Positions 1 to 10,633 of a stretch of 64,000 nucleotides of DNA are shown one piece after another. The translations under genes were made by a program, and so were the position numbers. Source of the DNA: Microbulbifer bruguierae (GTDB taxonomy: Bacteria > Pseudomonadota > Gammaproteobacteria > Pseudomonadales > Cellvibrionaceae); assembly GCF_029869925.1 (NCBI RefSeq), contig NZ_CP118605.1, positions 1,240,001 through 1,304,000 on the forward strand, read 5' to 3'. The notes under the pieces were generated by a model. It searched no databases, was not told where the DNA came from, and worked only from the letters and a program-made list of their open reading frames with translations. Position 1 is the stretch's first letter. Each line of letters opens with the position of its first letter.

Positions 1-135
1 AGTGGTGCGGGGGACGAAGTCGCCGTTCAGTGCCACGGCGAAGGTTTCACCGCTGTAGCCCAGTTGTCGCAATAGACCGGCGAGTGTTTTGCCCTCTTCA
101 AAATGGACGTGTTCACCGTTGACCAGTAGTTGCAT
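1..135 (-). CDS. thiS: ThiS sulfur carrier protein (3' end outside window)
   Basis: ThiS is the ubiquitin-like sulfur carrier that, as a C-terminal thiocarboxylate, donates sulfur to the thiazole of thiamine. The minus strand reads MQLLVNGEHVHFEEG and continues through a short beta-grasp-like stretch with LNGDFVPRT, typical of the ThiS core. The ATG (133-135) overlaps the thiO stop codon by one base, so the two are translationally coupled in a thiC-thiO-thiS order. The C-terminal Gly-Gly lies beyond position 1 and cannot be checked. Confidence 0.85.
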   Translation of the reverse strand, partial: MQLLVNGEHVHFEEGKTLAGLLRQLGYSGETFAVALNGDFVPRTT

Positions 136-1217
136 CAGGTCACCTGTTCTGTGGGTTGGTTTACTCTGGAAATTTCGGACTCGGCTTGCAGCGCGAGTGC
201 CGGAGCCAGCAGATAGCCGTGACGAAAGAGCCCGTTGATACGTAATAATCCTGGTTCGCCATCTACAACCGGTAAATTGTCCATGGTGGCTGGACGGCAG
301 TTAACGCGGGTTTCGATTACCCGAGCTTCGGCGAACGCAGGGTGGATTGAGTAGAGCGCACTGGAAAGTTCCATGGTGGAGCGCAGGGATATGGGGCTCA
401 TATCTTCGCTCTCGATTTCGGTGGCGCCGATCACGATCTGGTTGTTGGCTCGGGGTACCGCGTAGAGCTGGTAGCGCGGGTGCAATAATCGCACGGGCCG
501 GTTGAGTTGCACCTCGGGTGTTTCTACCACCATGACTTCGCCGCGTACGCCGCGCAAGCCGTCGACTTCCTTTTTTGCACCGAGGCCGCGGGTGTCGATA
601 ACCAGATCAAAGTCTTGTGTGCTGTTTTCAGTGTGCACTTTCCCCGGAAAACACTCTGCCGGGGAGTGCTCCCTCAGTTGTACCTTGTTTAACTCCAGTG
701 CCTTCAGCAGTGCCGGCAATAGCTTTCGGTTGTCGATGTCTGCTTCGGTGGCCAGGAACAGGCCCTGGTCGAAGCGGTCGAGTTCCGGCTCCAGTTCGCG
801 CAGTGCGTTGTTATCGAGCCATTGGAGTTGATGGCTGTTTTCGATACCGAGCTTTGCATTGAGTTCCTGCTGGAATTGCAGCAGTTCATTGCGGTCTTGA
901 GGATGGGCAATGAGAATACTGCCGGAGCGGCGGTAGCCAACCGGCATTCCGGTTTGTAACTCCAGCTGTTTTGCCCATTGGGGCCAGTATTGCAAGCTTT
1001 GCATGCCCAGCTGGTAGATAGGGAGTGGGCAGTGAAATAATTCGGAGAGTGGCGAGATCATGCCGGCGGCGGTGTGGCAGGCACCCACAGGTTTATCCAG
1101 ACTGTCCGACTCGAACAGGGTGATCTGGTGGCCTTTTTCTGACAAGCGCCATGCAAGAAGCCGCCCCATCAGGCCAGCCCCTGCAATCGCGATATTTTGT
1201 TGGGATTCAGTGTTCAC
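135..1217 (-). CDS. thiO: Glycine oxidase ThiO (FAD-dependent)
   Basis: 360 aa. ThiO oxidises glycine to iminoglycine (dehydroglycine), the C2-N source for thiazole synthesis in aerobic bacteria. Residues 9-18 form the N-terminal FAD Rossmann motif (GAGLMG), and the C-terminal segment with FRHGYLLAP is the typical DAO-family end. The start is a GTG with an AGGA ribosome site about 8 nt upstream. It lies 182 nt downstream of thiC, separated by a large palindrome, and overlaps thiS. DAO-family homologues such as DadA are longer and lack the thiamine context, so ThiO is the best call. Confidence 0.93.
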   Translation of the reverse strand: MNTESQQNIAIAGAGLMGRLLAWRLSEKGHQITLFESDSLDKPVGACHTAAGMISPLSELFHCPLPIYQLGMQSLQYWPQWAKQLELQTGMPVGYRRSGSILIAHPQDRNELLQFQQELNAKLGIENSHQLQWLDNNALRELEPELDRFDQGLFLATEADIDNRKLLPALLKALELNKVQLREHSPAECFPGKVHTENSTQDFDLVIDTRGLGAKKEVDGLRGVRGEVMVVETPEVQLNRPVRLLHPRYQLYAVPRANNQIVIGATEIESEDMSPISLRSTMELSSALYSIHPAFAEARVIETRVNCRPATMDNLPVVDGEPGLLRINGLFRHGYLLAPALALQAESEISRVNQPTEQVT

Positions 1218-1262
1218 GACCCAGTCCTGCTACGTACTTGGAAAGATCCGGGCGGTGCCGCT

Positions 1263-1356
1263 GCCGGTACACGTTTTCGAGACACGCCGTGAACCCATCC
1301 CTGGGGGCTCTTCTAAAACATCCCTGTTTTAGAAGGTCTCGCAAACGTGTACCGGC
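1263..1356. repeat. Long intergenic palindrome between thiC and thiO
   Basis: Outer arms 1263-1283 and 1336-1356 are complementary over 21 bp with one mismatch. Inside, 1310-1320 and 1325-1335 form a perfect 11-bp stem with a 4-nt TCCC loop. A single-stranded branch holds the core ACCCATCCCTGGG. The same architecture and a related core occur at 3611-3714. It could act as an mRNA stabiliser or attenuator inside the thiamine operon, or be a member of a dispersed intergenic repeat family; neither is shown here. Confidence 0.7.
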
Positions 1357-1399
1357 ATCGTCACCTTCACGTCGACCAATCAATTACTTGATGATTTCT

Positions 1400-3319
<1,920 letters not shown>

Positions 3320-3447
3320 TTACGTCATTTCCTGACGCTTGCTTCCATTAATGATTCCGTGAATGGATTGCCGGGGTACTGGCGGGGGAGAGAGCGGATT
3401 TCGGGCGCGATGATTTCACATGCACACGAACAATAGCGAATTCAGAT

Positions 3448-3529
3448 CTTGTTCCCTACGCGGGGGTTACCCCGATCAGGTTCAACGGATCTCGCGACAG
3501 CGATCTCAGCCCAAAGGCACTCCGACAAG
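3448..3529 (-). promoter_or_regulatory. TPP riboswitch (thi box)
   Basis: Read on the minus strand, this has the conserved thi-box elements: GGAGTGCC, GGGCTGAGA, CCTGATC, GGTAA and GCGTAGGGAA in order. A closing P1 stem pairs 3525-3529 with 3448-3452. It lies 137 nt upstream of the thiC ATG. In gammaproteobacteria this element usually blocks ribosome binding or terminates transcription when TPP is bound; which one applies here is not evident from the sequence. Confidence 0.95.
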
Positions 3530-3610
3530 TTGGGGCGGAGTATAGGGGAAATTTGAGTGGATGGCCAAGACCATGTTTTTTCATGGTTCTTAACTTGGGC
3601 CGTGGCGGTC

Positions 3611-3714
3611 GGGCACTGGGTGGAAGGTTTCAGGGCCGCTGTAGACCCATCCTTGGGCGCTGCGGCGGCGACGTCCATGTCGCCGACGCTCCTGAAACCT
3701 TCCACCCAGTCCCC
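3611..3714. repeat. Long intergenic palindrome upstream of the thiC riboswitch
   Basis: Arms 3611-3633 and 3692-3714 pair over 23 bp with one mismatch. Inside is a 7-bp hairpin (3666-3672/3679-3685). A branch contains GACCCATCCTTGGG, closely matching the core of the palindrome at 1263-1356, although the outer arms differ. It lies between the end of the convergent-side aldehyde dehydrogenase gene and the thiC leader, so it may also end transcription from one side. Confidence 0.7.
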
Positions 3715-3752
3715 GCCCTTCGCCTTTCAGTTCGAGCTTCGAATTGGGATGG

Positions 3753-5120
3753 TTAAATCACCAGTGTTTTCTGGTAACTCATTTCACGAATCGCATAGCG
3801 CACGCCTTCCCGGCCCACACCGCTTTCTTTTACGCCGCCAAATGGGAAGTGCTCAGCACGGAAGCCGGGACCGTCGTTGACCGCCAACAGACCTACATCC
3901 AGCTGGTTGTAGAGGCGTTTGGCCAGCGCCAGGTTCTGGGTAAATACACCTGCCTGCAGACCAAACGGCGAGTTGTTGATCAGTGAAACCAGCTCCGATT
4001 CATCATCAAATTTTCGCAGTGGTACGACGGGACCAAAGGTTTCCTCTGCCACCAGCTCCGCTTCATCGGCAACGTTTTCGAGAATCGTAGGCCAGAGGAT
4101 ATTGCCTTCGCGCCTGTGTCCAAACAGCACCTTGGCACCGGCATCTACTGCAGACGCAATGCGCCCTTCTACTTCGTTGGCAGCAGCCGCGTGAATCAGC
4201 GGGCCGACAAAAGTGTCGTCCTCAGCGGGGTCGCCAACCTTGAGTTTCGCGGTGGCGCTCACCAGCTTTTCGGCGAAGGCATCAAACACTTGGCTGTGCA
4301 CGAACAGGCGCTTGGCGGCAGTACAGCGTTGGCCCGCGGTGGCGAAGCGCTGGTTGATGGTGGCGGCAACAGCGGCATCCAGGTCGGCATCCGGCATGAC
4401 GATCAGTGGATCATTGCCACCCAGTTCGAACAGCATTTTCTTGTAGCCGGCATTGGCGGCGATGGCATTAGCAGTGGCGGTGCCACCGGTGAAATTGACC
4501 GCGTGAATTTCGCGATGCGATACAGCAAAGCTGGTGGCTTCAATGTCCGGGATCAGCATTTGCAGCACGGATTTGTCCATACCTGCGGCGTAGCACAGTT
4601 CTACCAGCAGTTCGGCGGAGCGTTTGTTCTGCGGGCCAGGTTTGAACAGGATGGTGTTTCCAGCGGCAAATGCAGGGCCGATTTTGTGTACGGCAATGTT
4701 AATGGGAAAGTTGAACGGTGTAATACAGAGCACGGTACCCAGCGGTTTCCACAGGACCACGCCGATTTTCTCGCGCATGGGCGGGAAGGCATCAGAGTCC
4801 AGGGCTTCGCCGTTGATATTGCGCGCTTCCATGGCACTGGAAAGAGCGGTGTTATACGCGCGGTCGATTTCTACACGACTGTCGCTGATGGTTTTGCCGG
4901 TCTCTTCGGTGATGGCACGGGCCAGATCTTCTTTTCGCTCCAGCAGCAGCTGCGCGAGCTTCAGCAGGATATTCGAGCGTTCGAAGGCTGGGGTTGCCAG
5001 CTGCTTGCTGCGCCCTTCCACCAGTATTTGAATGGCTTCTGCCACCTGTTCTTTGGTGTGAAAGTCGTAGGCTTCGATCAATTCGCCACTGTAGGGATTG
5101 ATAATCTGGTAATCAGCCAT
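3753..5120 (-). CDS. NAD(P)-dependent aldehyde dehydrogenase (sulfoacetaldehyde/phosphonoacetaldehyde dehydrogenase type)
   Basis: 455 aa, ALDH superfamily. Visible catalytic residues are Asn137 (FNFP), Glu232 (FELGGNDP) and the nucleophile Cys266 (AGQRCTAAKR), so it should be active. The compact length and the sequence type resemble the PhnY/SafD branch, which oxidises phosphonoacetaldehyde or sulfoacetaldehyde. It follows the TauE/SafE exporter gene by 18 nt on the same strand, so the two are probably co-transcribed. That pairing recalls safD-safE of taurine-nitrogen assimilation (Neptuniibacter), in which sulfoacetaldehyde is oxidised and sulfoacetate exported. No taurine transporter or transaminase gene is in view, so substrate assignment is inference. 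Confidence 0.85.
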   Translation of the reverse strand: MADYQIINPYSGELIEAYDFHTKEQVAEAIQILVEGRSKQLATPAFERSNILLKLAQLLLERKEDLARAITEETGKTISDSRVEIDRAYNTALSSAMEARNINGEALDSDAFPPMREKIGVVLWKPLGTVLCITPFNFPINIAVHKIGPAFAAGNTILFKPGPQNKRSAELLVELCYAAGMDKSVLQMLIPDIEATSFAVSHREIHAVNFTGGTATANAIAANAGYKKMLFELGGNDPLIVMPDADLDAAVAATINQRFATAGQRCTAAKRLFVHSQVFDAFAEKLVSATAKLKVGDPAEDDTFVGPLIHAAAANEVEGRIASAVDAGAKVLFGHRREGNILWPTILENVADEAELVAEETFGPVVPLRKFDDESELVSLINNSPFGLQAGVFTQNLALAKRLYNQLDVGLLAVNDGPGFRAEHFPFGGVKESGVGREGVRYAIREMSYQKTLVI

Positions 5121-5138
5121 GGAAATACCTGTAGGTTT

Positions 5139-5912
5139 TTATATTGCAAATAACTGGTAAACAATGCGGGCACCGGCAATCAGTAGTGCGGCGCGCATAA
5201 GATTAAAAAACAGCTCGCTGTCGATCCGGTTCAACAGCGCAATACCGATGCGCGTGCCGATTACTGCTGCCACGGTCAGCAGCAGGATCAATCCGAGGTG
5301 TTCGGAGAAGGCAAAGCCAAGGTAGATGAATGCGGGTACCTTGAGCGCGTGACACCAGGCCTGCATTACGGATTTATTCGCCACGATCTCTTTCGGCGTC
5401 ATGTCCTTGCGCACAAAAAACGCGGCCAGCAACGGATCCACGGCGCCGGCGACGATACCGAGAGTACCGGTGGCGATACCCACCCAGAAAAAATTCCGCG
5501 GCTGGAGGCGGATTTCCGGGAGTTTTTTCGGTTTGAACACCGTGTAAAAAATCAATACCGCCAGCAGCACCAGCGGCAGCTGTTGCCAGTCGAGGTTGGC
5601 GAGCCCCAGGGTCATGACAGCGGAGCCGAGGGTGCAACCGACAAAAAACGGGATGCACTGGTCCCAGCGGATATGTTCGCGCACGTAGACGACACGGGCG
5701 AGATTGTTGAGCAGCTGAACTGCGCCGTGAATGGGTACCAGGGCGCGCAGGGGAATGACGACATTGAGCGCGGCAAACATCAGAATGCCCCCCGCGCCAC
5801 CGGTGACGGCAGAGATAAACGCGCTGACCACGCAGACCAGCAACAGCAGTCCGAGCGTAAGACCGGGTGTCTGGCTCGGAATCAGACTAAAAAGCGCCTC
5901 CAACTCGGCCAA
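5139..5912 (-). CDS. TauE/SafE family sulfite/organosulfonate exporter
   Basis: 257 aa, strongly hydrophobic, with about 7-8 membrane segments in two halves, as usual for the TauE/SafE (former DUF81) family of inner-membrane anion exporters. The motif SAVTGGAGGILMFAALN near residues 34-50 is the typical first repeat. Translation probably starts at a TTG (5910-5912) preceded by AGGGGA. It is the promoter-proximal gene of a two-gene unit with the aldehyde dehydrogenase, which suggests it exports that enzyme's acid product, such as sulfoacetate. Family membership is firm, the substrate is not. Confidence 0.85.
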   Translation of the reverse strand: MAELEALFSLIPSQTPGLTLGLLLLVCVVSAFISAVTGGAGGILMFAALNVVIPLRALVPIHGAVQLLNNLARVVYVREHIRWDQCIPFFVGCTLGSAVMTLGLANLDWQQLPLVLLAVLIFYTVFKPKKLPEIRLQPRNFFWVGIATGTLGIVAGAVDPLLAAFFVRKDMTPKEIVANKSVMQAWCHALKVPAFIYLGFAFSEHLGLILLLTVAAVIGTRIGIALLNRIDSELFFNLMRAALLIAGARIVYQLFAI

Positions 5913-6059
5913 GAGATTCCCCTAATCTTTGCGTTCCATCGAACGGTTTTTGAGCGATCGCCAGTCTACCCACAAGCCTCAACCAAACCCAGTAGTCACG
6001 GGCCCGAAGCTGGTCATTTGAGGACACAACAGGGGTTCTGACGACCCTAAACTGAGATC

Positions 6060-6347
6060 GTGAAACCCGACACCACCACCGCCATGCGCAACATTATCGC
6101 GGAAGTCCGCGCTACCCTGCCCTTTTCCATGCCGGCAGCGGAACTTTGCGCAGGCCCCTGTCAGGGGTGCGCGAAGAAGTTACTGGAGTATCTGGATATG
6201 GAAATAGAAGACTGGGAAAAACGGCTGGATGCCAACGAGAAGCCCACGCTAGGGGATGTGAACAATTTCGCCAGGACCTGCACCAGGATTCACAAGGCGA
6301 TCACAGCAAATGGGTTGATTGCGCCTGAGCGAACGGCTGCGAAGTGA
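6060..6347 (+). CDS. Small conserved-looking Cys-containing protein, function unknown
   Basis: About 95 aa from a GTG at 6060; an in-frame ATG at 6084 gives an 87-aa alternative. The protein has an AGPCQGCAKKLLEYLDMEIEDWE segment with two cysteines spaced CxxC, then a mixed helical C-terminus. I do not recognise a family. Codon use resembles neighbouring genes, and it stands alone between divergent TauE and the downstream phosphorylase. The ribosome site is weak, so the exact start is uncertain. Confidence 0.6.
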   Translation: MKPDTTTAMRNIIAEVRATLPFSMPAAELCAGPCQGCAKKLLEYLDMEIEDWEKRLDANEKPTLGDVNNFARTCTRIHKAITANGLIAPERTAAK

Positions 6348-6520
6348 TGTAAGAAAGCCACTATGGGCGGCAAACGAGACATCAACTTGCCGGTGTCGCA
6401 TAATCGGACTTGAATTAAAGAGCGGGCAAAATGTTCCAACGGGATGGATAGCGCCAGAATAAATGGATGTGTCCGCCTTCCCGTATCAACGACCCCGACA
6501 TGAATTTCCAGGGAGACGGC

Positions 6521-8059
6521 ATGTCCCGGGCAACGACGCTTTACGCTTACAAATTGGGAATTGATACCCATCAGGAGCCGCTGGTTTACATGCGCACCGA
6601 CTGCTCGATCTGTCGCGCCGAAGGATATACCGCCAATACTAGGCTACAGATCAAAGCAGAATCCGGGACCCTGATCGCAACCCTCAATACCGTCTCGGAA
6701 GAAATCCTGCCTCCCGGCAGCATCGGCTTTTCCGATAGCGCCTGGGAATTTCTCGCGCTACACCACGGACAGCCGGTAACAGTACACCATGTCCCCCAGG
6801 TTGGATCACTCAGCGCACTGCGCAAAAAGATTTACGGCCACGCACTCAGTGCCGATGAGATTGGCAGCATTATTCGCGATATCAGCCGGCGCCTCTATTC
6901 CGATATCGAAATTGCGGGATTTATTTCCGCCTGTGCCGGCGGCCGCCTGTCTTCGGAAGAGACCACAGCACTGACCAGCGCGATGGCAAAAATCGGCAAC
7001 CAGCTGCACTGGCCAGAGCACGAAAAGGTCTTCGACAAGCATTGTATTGGCGGCCTGCCGGGAAACCGTACCACGCCCATCGTCGTATCCATAGTCAGTG
7101 CCGCAGGGCTGATCATCCCGAAAACCTCTTCCCGCGCCATTACCTCACCGGCGGGTACCGCCGATACCATGGAAGTACTGACCAACGTTGATCTGACACT
7201 CGATCGCTTGCGCAAAGTCATCACCCGCACCGGCGCCTGTCTTGCGGCCGGTGGCAAGGTGGGACTCAGTCCCACAGACGATCTGCTGATACGTATTGAG
7301 CGCGCGCTGGATCTCGACAGTGAAGGCCAACTTGTTGCCTCGGTACTGTCTAAAAAGATGGCTGCCGGCTCCACACATATCCTGATTGACATGCCGGTCG
7401 GCCCGACGGCGAAGCTTCGCACTCAGCAACAGGCGGAGATGCTGGCGGAGTTATTCCGGGTCGTCGCGAGTGCACTCGGACTGACGGTGCGATGCGTGGT
7501 GACCGACGGCACTGAAACCATTGGTAATGGCATAGGACCGGCGGAGGAAGCCAGGGATGTATTGAGTGTTTTGCGCAATGAAAAAAACGCTCCACCAGAC
7601 CTCGAGGCACGCGCGCTGTATCTCGCCGGCCAGCTGCTGTCGATGGCAACCGGCGCAGACGACGTTCAGGCATTGCAGCAGGCGCGGGAAATTCTGTATT
7701 CCGGGCAGGCCTGGCTGCAGTTCCGTGCAATTTGCGAGGCTCAGGGAGGGCTCCGTGAAGTGCCTGTCGCCAGCCACCATATCGAACTGCGCAGCAAGTG
7801 TGCTGGCAGGTTACACAGCATGGACAATCGTCGCCTCGCCCATCTGGCGAAGGTTGCCGGCGCCCCCTCTTCACCGGAAGCCGGACTTAGATTGCGGGTG
7901 AAAGTGGGAGACCGTGTTGAGGCCCATCAATCGCTCGCGACGTTATATGCAGCGACGCCGGGCGAGCTGGCCTACGCTCGTGAATACTTTCACCAGAACC
8001 GGGATCTTTTTGAAGTTACAGCTATGACCCCGATCCCCGCTGTGGAGCGGCAGCCATGA
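6521..8059 (+). CDS. Putative thymidine phosphorylase (type 2, AMP-phosphorylase-like)
   Basis: 512 aa from the ATG at 6521, which has a good GGGAG site 6 nt upstream; a longer reading from 6467 is less likely. It belongs to the thymidine/pyrimidine nucleoside phosphorylase fold. The glycine-rich phosphate/nucleoside motif DKHCIGGLPGNRTTP and KTSSRAITSPAGTADTMEVL are present. The long form with an extra N-terminal domain is the archaeal-like type 2 group, which includes AMP phosphorylases. Its stop overlaps the start of the beta-CASP nuclease gene, so the two are coupled. The true substrate (thymidine or a nucleoside monophosphate) is undecided. Confidence 0.88.
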   Translation: MSRATTLYAYKLGIDTHQEPLVYMRTDCSICRAEGYTANTRLQIKAESGTLIATLNTVSEEILPPGSIGFSDSAWEFLALHHGQPVTVHHVPQVGSLSALRKKIYGHALSADEIGSIIRDISRRLYSDIEIAGFISACAGGRLSSEETTALTSAMAKIGNQLHWPEHEKVFDKHCIGGLPGNRTTPIVVSIVSAAGLIIPKTSSRAITSPAGTADTMEVLTNVDLTLDRLRKVITRTGACLAAGGKVGLSPTDDLLIRIERALDLDSEGQLVASVLSKKMAAGSTHILIDMPVGPTAKLRTQQQAEMLAELFRVVASALGLTVRCVVTDGTETIGNGIGPAEEARDVLSVLRNEKNAPPDLEARALYLAGQLLSMATGADDVQALQQAREILYSGQAWLQFRAICEAQGGLREVPVASHHIELRSKCAGRLHSMDNRRLAHLAKVAGAPSSPEAGLRLRVKVGDRVEAHQSLATLYAATPGELAYAREYFHQNRDLFEVTAMTPIPAVERQP

Positions 8060-9417
8060 ATATCACTTTTCTGGGCGGTACCGGGACAGTCACCGGTTCG
8101 AAATTTCTCGTCTCCATTGACGAGGGAAAAACAGAATTTCTGGTCGACTGCGGCCTGTACCAGGGATACAAGTGGTTGCGCGAGCGCAACTGGGAAACAC
8201 CGCTATTCGATTACCGAAAACTCAAAGGGATCGTACTCACCCACGCGCACCTCGATCACTCGGGATTTATTCCCCGTCTGTACTCCATGGGATTTCGCGG
8301 ACCCGTTTACTGCCATCATGCCACCATGGATCTGTGCTCAATCCTGCTTCCGGATGCCGGGCGTATTCAGGAAGAGGATGCCCAGTACTACCAGCGCCAC
8401 AAGCTCGGAAAACACAGCCACCCGGAAGCGCTTTACACCGGTGACACCGCCGAGCGCTGTATGGAACTGTTTCAGCCGGTTGGCTTTGATCAGCCCTTCC
8501 ATATCGGCAGTGCAAAACTGCACTTCCAGCCCGCGGGACATATTCTGGGGGCGGCGAGTGCCATTGTGCATGCGGAGGGCAAGCGGGTGGGATTTTCCGG
8601 CGATGTGGGGCGTGCGGACGACCTCATCATGCATCCACCCAGCCCGCTGCCGGAACTCGACTTGCTGCTGATGGAATCCACCTACGGCGACCGCCGCCAT
8701 GCGCGGGTCGACCAAAAAGCGCAGCTGGCCGAGATCGTGAATCAGACCTCAGCTCGCGGTGGTGTATTGCTGATTCCCAGCTTCGCTGTCGGCCGCGCAC
8801 AGACCTTACAGTTCCTTCTGCTTTCCCTGATGCATGAGAAAAAGATTCCCCAATTGCCCGTCATACTCGACAGCCCCATGGCGATCGACGCATCGGAAAT
8901 CTATTCCCGCTATCCGGACCAGCACCGGCTCAGCTCCGAGAACTGCACCTTTATGTGTACCGGTATCCAGTACACCCGCAGTGTCGACCAATCCAAGGCC
9001 GTTGAGAATATTCACTACCCGCACATCATCATTGCCGGCAGCGGTATGGCGACCGGCGGCCGCATATTGCACCATATGAAACGGCTGTTGCCGGATCATC
9101 GCGCTACGGTATTGTTTACCGGTTATCAGGCGGGCGGCACCCGCGGTGCGCGAATGCTGGCGGGATCAAGCAGTGTGAAAATCCACGGCGAATACGTCCC
9201 CTGCAAGGCACAAATTGAAGTGCTGGAAGGACTGTCGGCCCATGCGGACTATGTGGAACTCTGTGAGTGGCTGTTAAATTCGAAACTGAACGCGGACACT
9301 CGGATCATGCTGGTACACGGTGAACCTGATGCGGCAGATTGCCTGCGGCTGTACCTGCAGGACCATACACCTTTTCAGGTAGGGGTCGCGCAATATCGGA
9401 GTATTTACCGCCTGTAG
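8056..9417 (+). CDS. MBL-fold beta-CASP RNA metallo-hydrolase
   Basis: 453 aa. The metallo-beta-lactamase motif HAHLDH lies at residues 63-68, and further metal ligands follow in GHILGAAS and SGDVGR. The beta-CASP insert and the C-terminal LSAHADY and LVHGEPDAA motifs are typical of CPSF73/YSH1-like nucleases acting on RNA. It overlaps the phosphorylase gene by four bases, suggesting joint action in RNA turnover and nucleotide salvage. The gene ends before a strong two-way terminator. Specificity (endo- or exonuclease) cannot be read from sequence. Confidence 0.9.
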   Translation: MNITFLGGTGTVTGSKFLVSIDEGKTEFLVDCGLYQGYKWLRERNWETPLFDYRKLKGIVLTHAHLDHSGFIPRLYSMGFRGPVYCHHATMDLCSILLPDAGRIQEEDAQYYQRHKLGKHSHPEALYTGDTAERCMELFQPVGFDQPFHIGSAKLHFQPAGHILGAASAIVHAEGKRVGFSGDVGRADDLIMHPPSPLPELDLLLMESTYGDRRHARVDQKAQLAEIVNQTSARGGVLLIPSFAVGRAQTLQFLLLSLMHEKKIPQLPVILDSPMAIDASEIYSRYPDQHRLSSENCTFMCTGIQYTRSVDQSKAVENIHYPHIIIAGSGMATGGRILHHMKRLLPDHRATVLFTGYQAGGTRGARMLAGSSSVKIHGEYVPCKAQIEVLEGLSAHADYVELCEWLLNSKLNADTRIMLVHGEPDAADCLRLYLQDHTPFQVGVAQYRSIYRL

Positions 9418-9447
9418 TTACAAGCCGTTAATTAGAAAATTGGCATA

Positions 9448-9491
9448 GCTAAAACAACAACGGCAACCGAAGTTGCCGTTGTTGTTTTAGC
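9448..9491. terminator. Bidirectional terminator between beta-CASP gene and accA
   Basis: A perfect 20-bp stem (9448-9467 with 9472-9491) closes a CGAA tetraloop. The outer part is A-rich on the left and T-rich on the right, so it yields a U-tract on either strand and can serve both convergent genes. Confidence 0.9.
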
Positions 9492-9528
9492 GCTATCGAA
9501 TAGCGCCCGCAATTGCTGCTTTCCGCTA

Positions 9529-10485
9529 TCAGCCAGTCACATTGCCGTAACTCATCAGACGCTGATAGCGCTTCGCCAGCAGATCCTCGATGGGCACGGC
9601 ACTGAGCTTGTCCAGCTGCTCGGACAAACGATCCCGCAGACGCGCCGCCATCAGGTCCGGATCGCGGTGGGCGCCCCCGAGGGGCTCGGGGATGGTTTCG
9701 TCCACAATACCCAGCTCTTCCAGCACACCAGAAGTCACCCCCATGGCCTCAGCTGCCAGCGGCGCCTTCTCCACGGTTTTCCAGATAATGTTCGCGCAGC
9801 CTTCCGGAGAAATCACAAAATAGGTGGAGTACTGCAGCATGTTCAGCTGGTCACCTACACCAATCGCCAACGCGCCACCGGAAGAACCCTCACCGATTAC
9901 GGTGCAGATGATCGGCGTGCGCAAGCGGGACATTACCGCCAGATTTTTTGCAATCGCCTCGCTGATGCCGCGCTCTTCACTGTCGATCCCCGGGTAGGCT
10001 CCGGGGGTGTCAATCAGGGTAAGTACCGGCATCCTGAAGCGCTCTGCCATTTCCATGACACGCAGCGCCTTGCGGTAACCCTCAGGCTTCGGCATGCCGA
10101 AATTGCGCTTTACCTTTTCGTTGACGTTACGCCCTTTCTCTTCGCCGATGACCGCCACCGGGCGGCCTTCGAGGCGGGCGATACCGGCGATGATCGCTTT
10201 GTCATCACCAAAGTGGCGGTCGCCGTGGAGCTCGTCCCAGTCGGTAAAAATACGCTCGATGTAATCCTTGGCATAGGGACGCTGCGGGTGGCGTGCTACC
10301 TGCACAACCTGCCAGGGCGACAGATCGGCATAGATGGATTCGGTGAGCTTTTCGCTCTTTTCCCGCAAGCGGGTGATCTCTTCGGCAATATTGAGCTCGT
10401 TATCGTCGCCCACATGCTGAAGTTCCTTGATCTTGCCTTCCAGTTCCGCAATCGGCTGTTCAAACTCAAGAAAACTGAAGTTCAT
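9529..10485 (-). CDS. accA: Acetyl-CoA carboxylase carboxyltransferase subunit alpha
   Basis: 318 aa, normal length. With AccD it transfers CO2 from carboxybiotin to acetyl-CoA to form malonyl-CoA for fatty-acid synthesis. Family signatures are visible: the N-terminal [15 protein letters not shown] helix, the [12 protein letters not shown] motif and [15 protein letters not shown] in the crotonase-like fold. It lies downstream of dnaE on the same strand, the classical gammaproteobacterial order, with a 148-nt gap that holds a small hairpin but no gene. Confidence 0.98.
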   Translation of the reverse strand: MNFSFLEFEQPIAELEGKIKELQHVGDDNELNIAEEITRLREKSEKLTESIYADLSPWQVVQVARHPQRPYAKDYIERIFTDWDELHGDRHFGDDKAIIAGIARLEGRPVAVIGEEKGRNVNEKVKRNFGMPKPEGYRKALRVMEMAERFRMPVLTLIDTPGAYPGIDSEERGISEAIAKNLAVMSRLRTPIICTVIGEGSSGGALAIGVGDQLNMLQYSTYFVISPEGCANIIWKTVEKAPLAAEAMGVTSGVLEELGIVDETIPEPLGGAHRDPDLMAARLRDRLSEQLDKLSAVPIEDLLAKRYQRLMSYGNVTG

Positions 10486-10633
10486 TTATTTCGCGCCTTG
10501 ATCATTCTATGGACCTGCCAAAAAGCTGGGAAATGCGACCAATGTACCCAAAATGGTCGCAAACAGGCCTCGTCTACTTCAAATGGCGGCTAGCTTACCG
10601 GGATAGGACCACTCAGTCGAGTGCACAGCGCAC

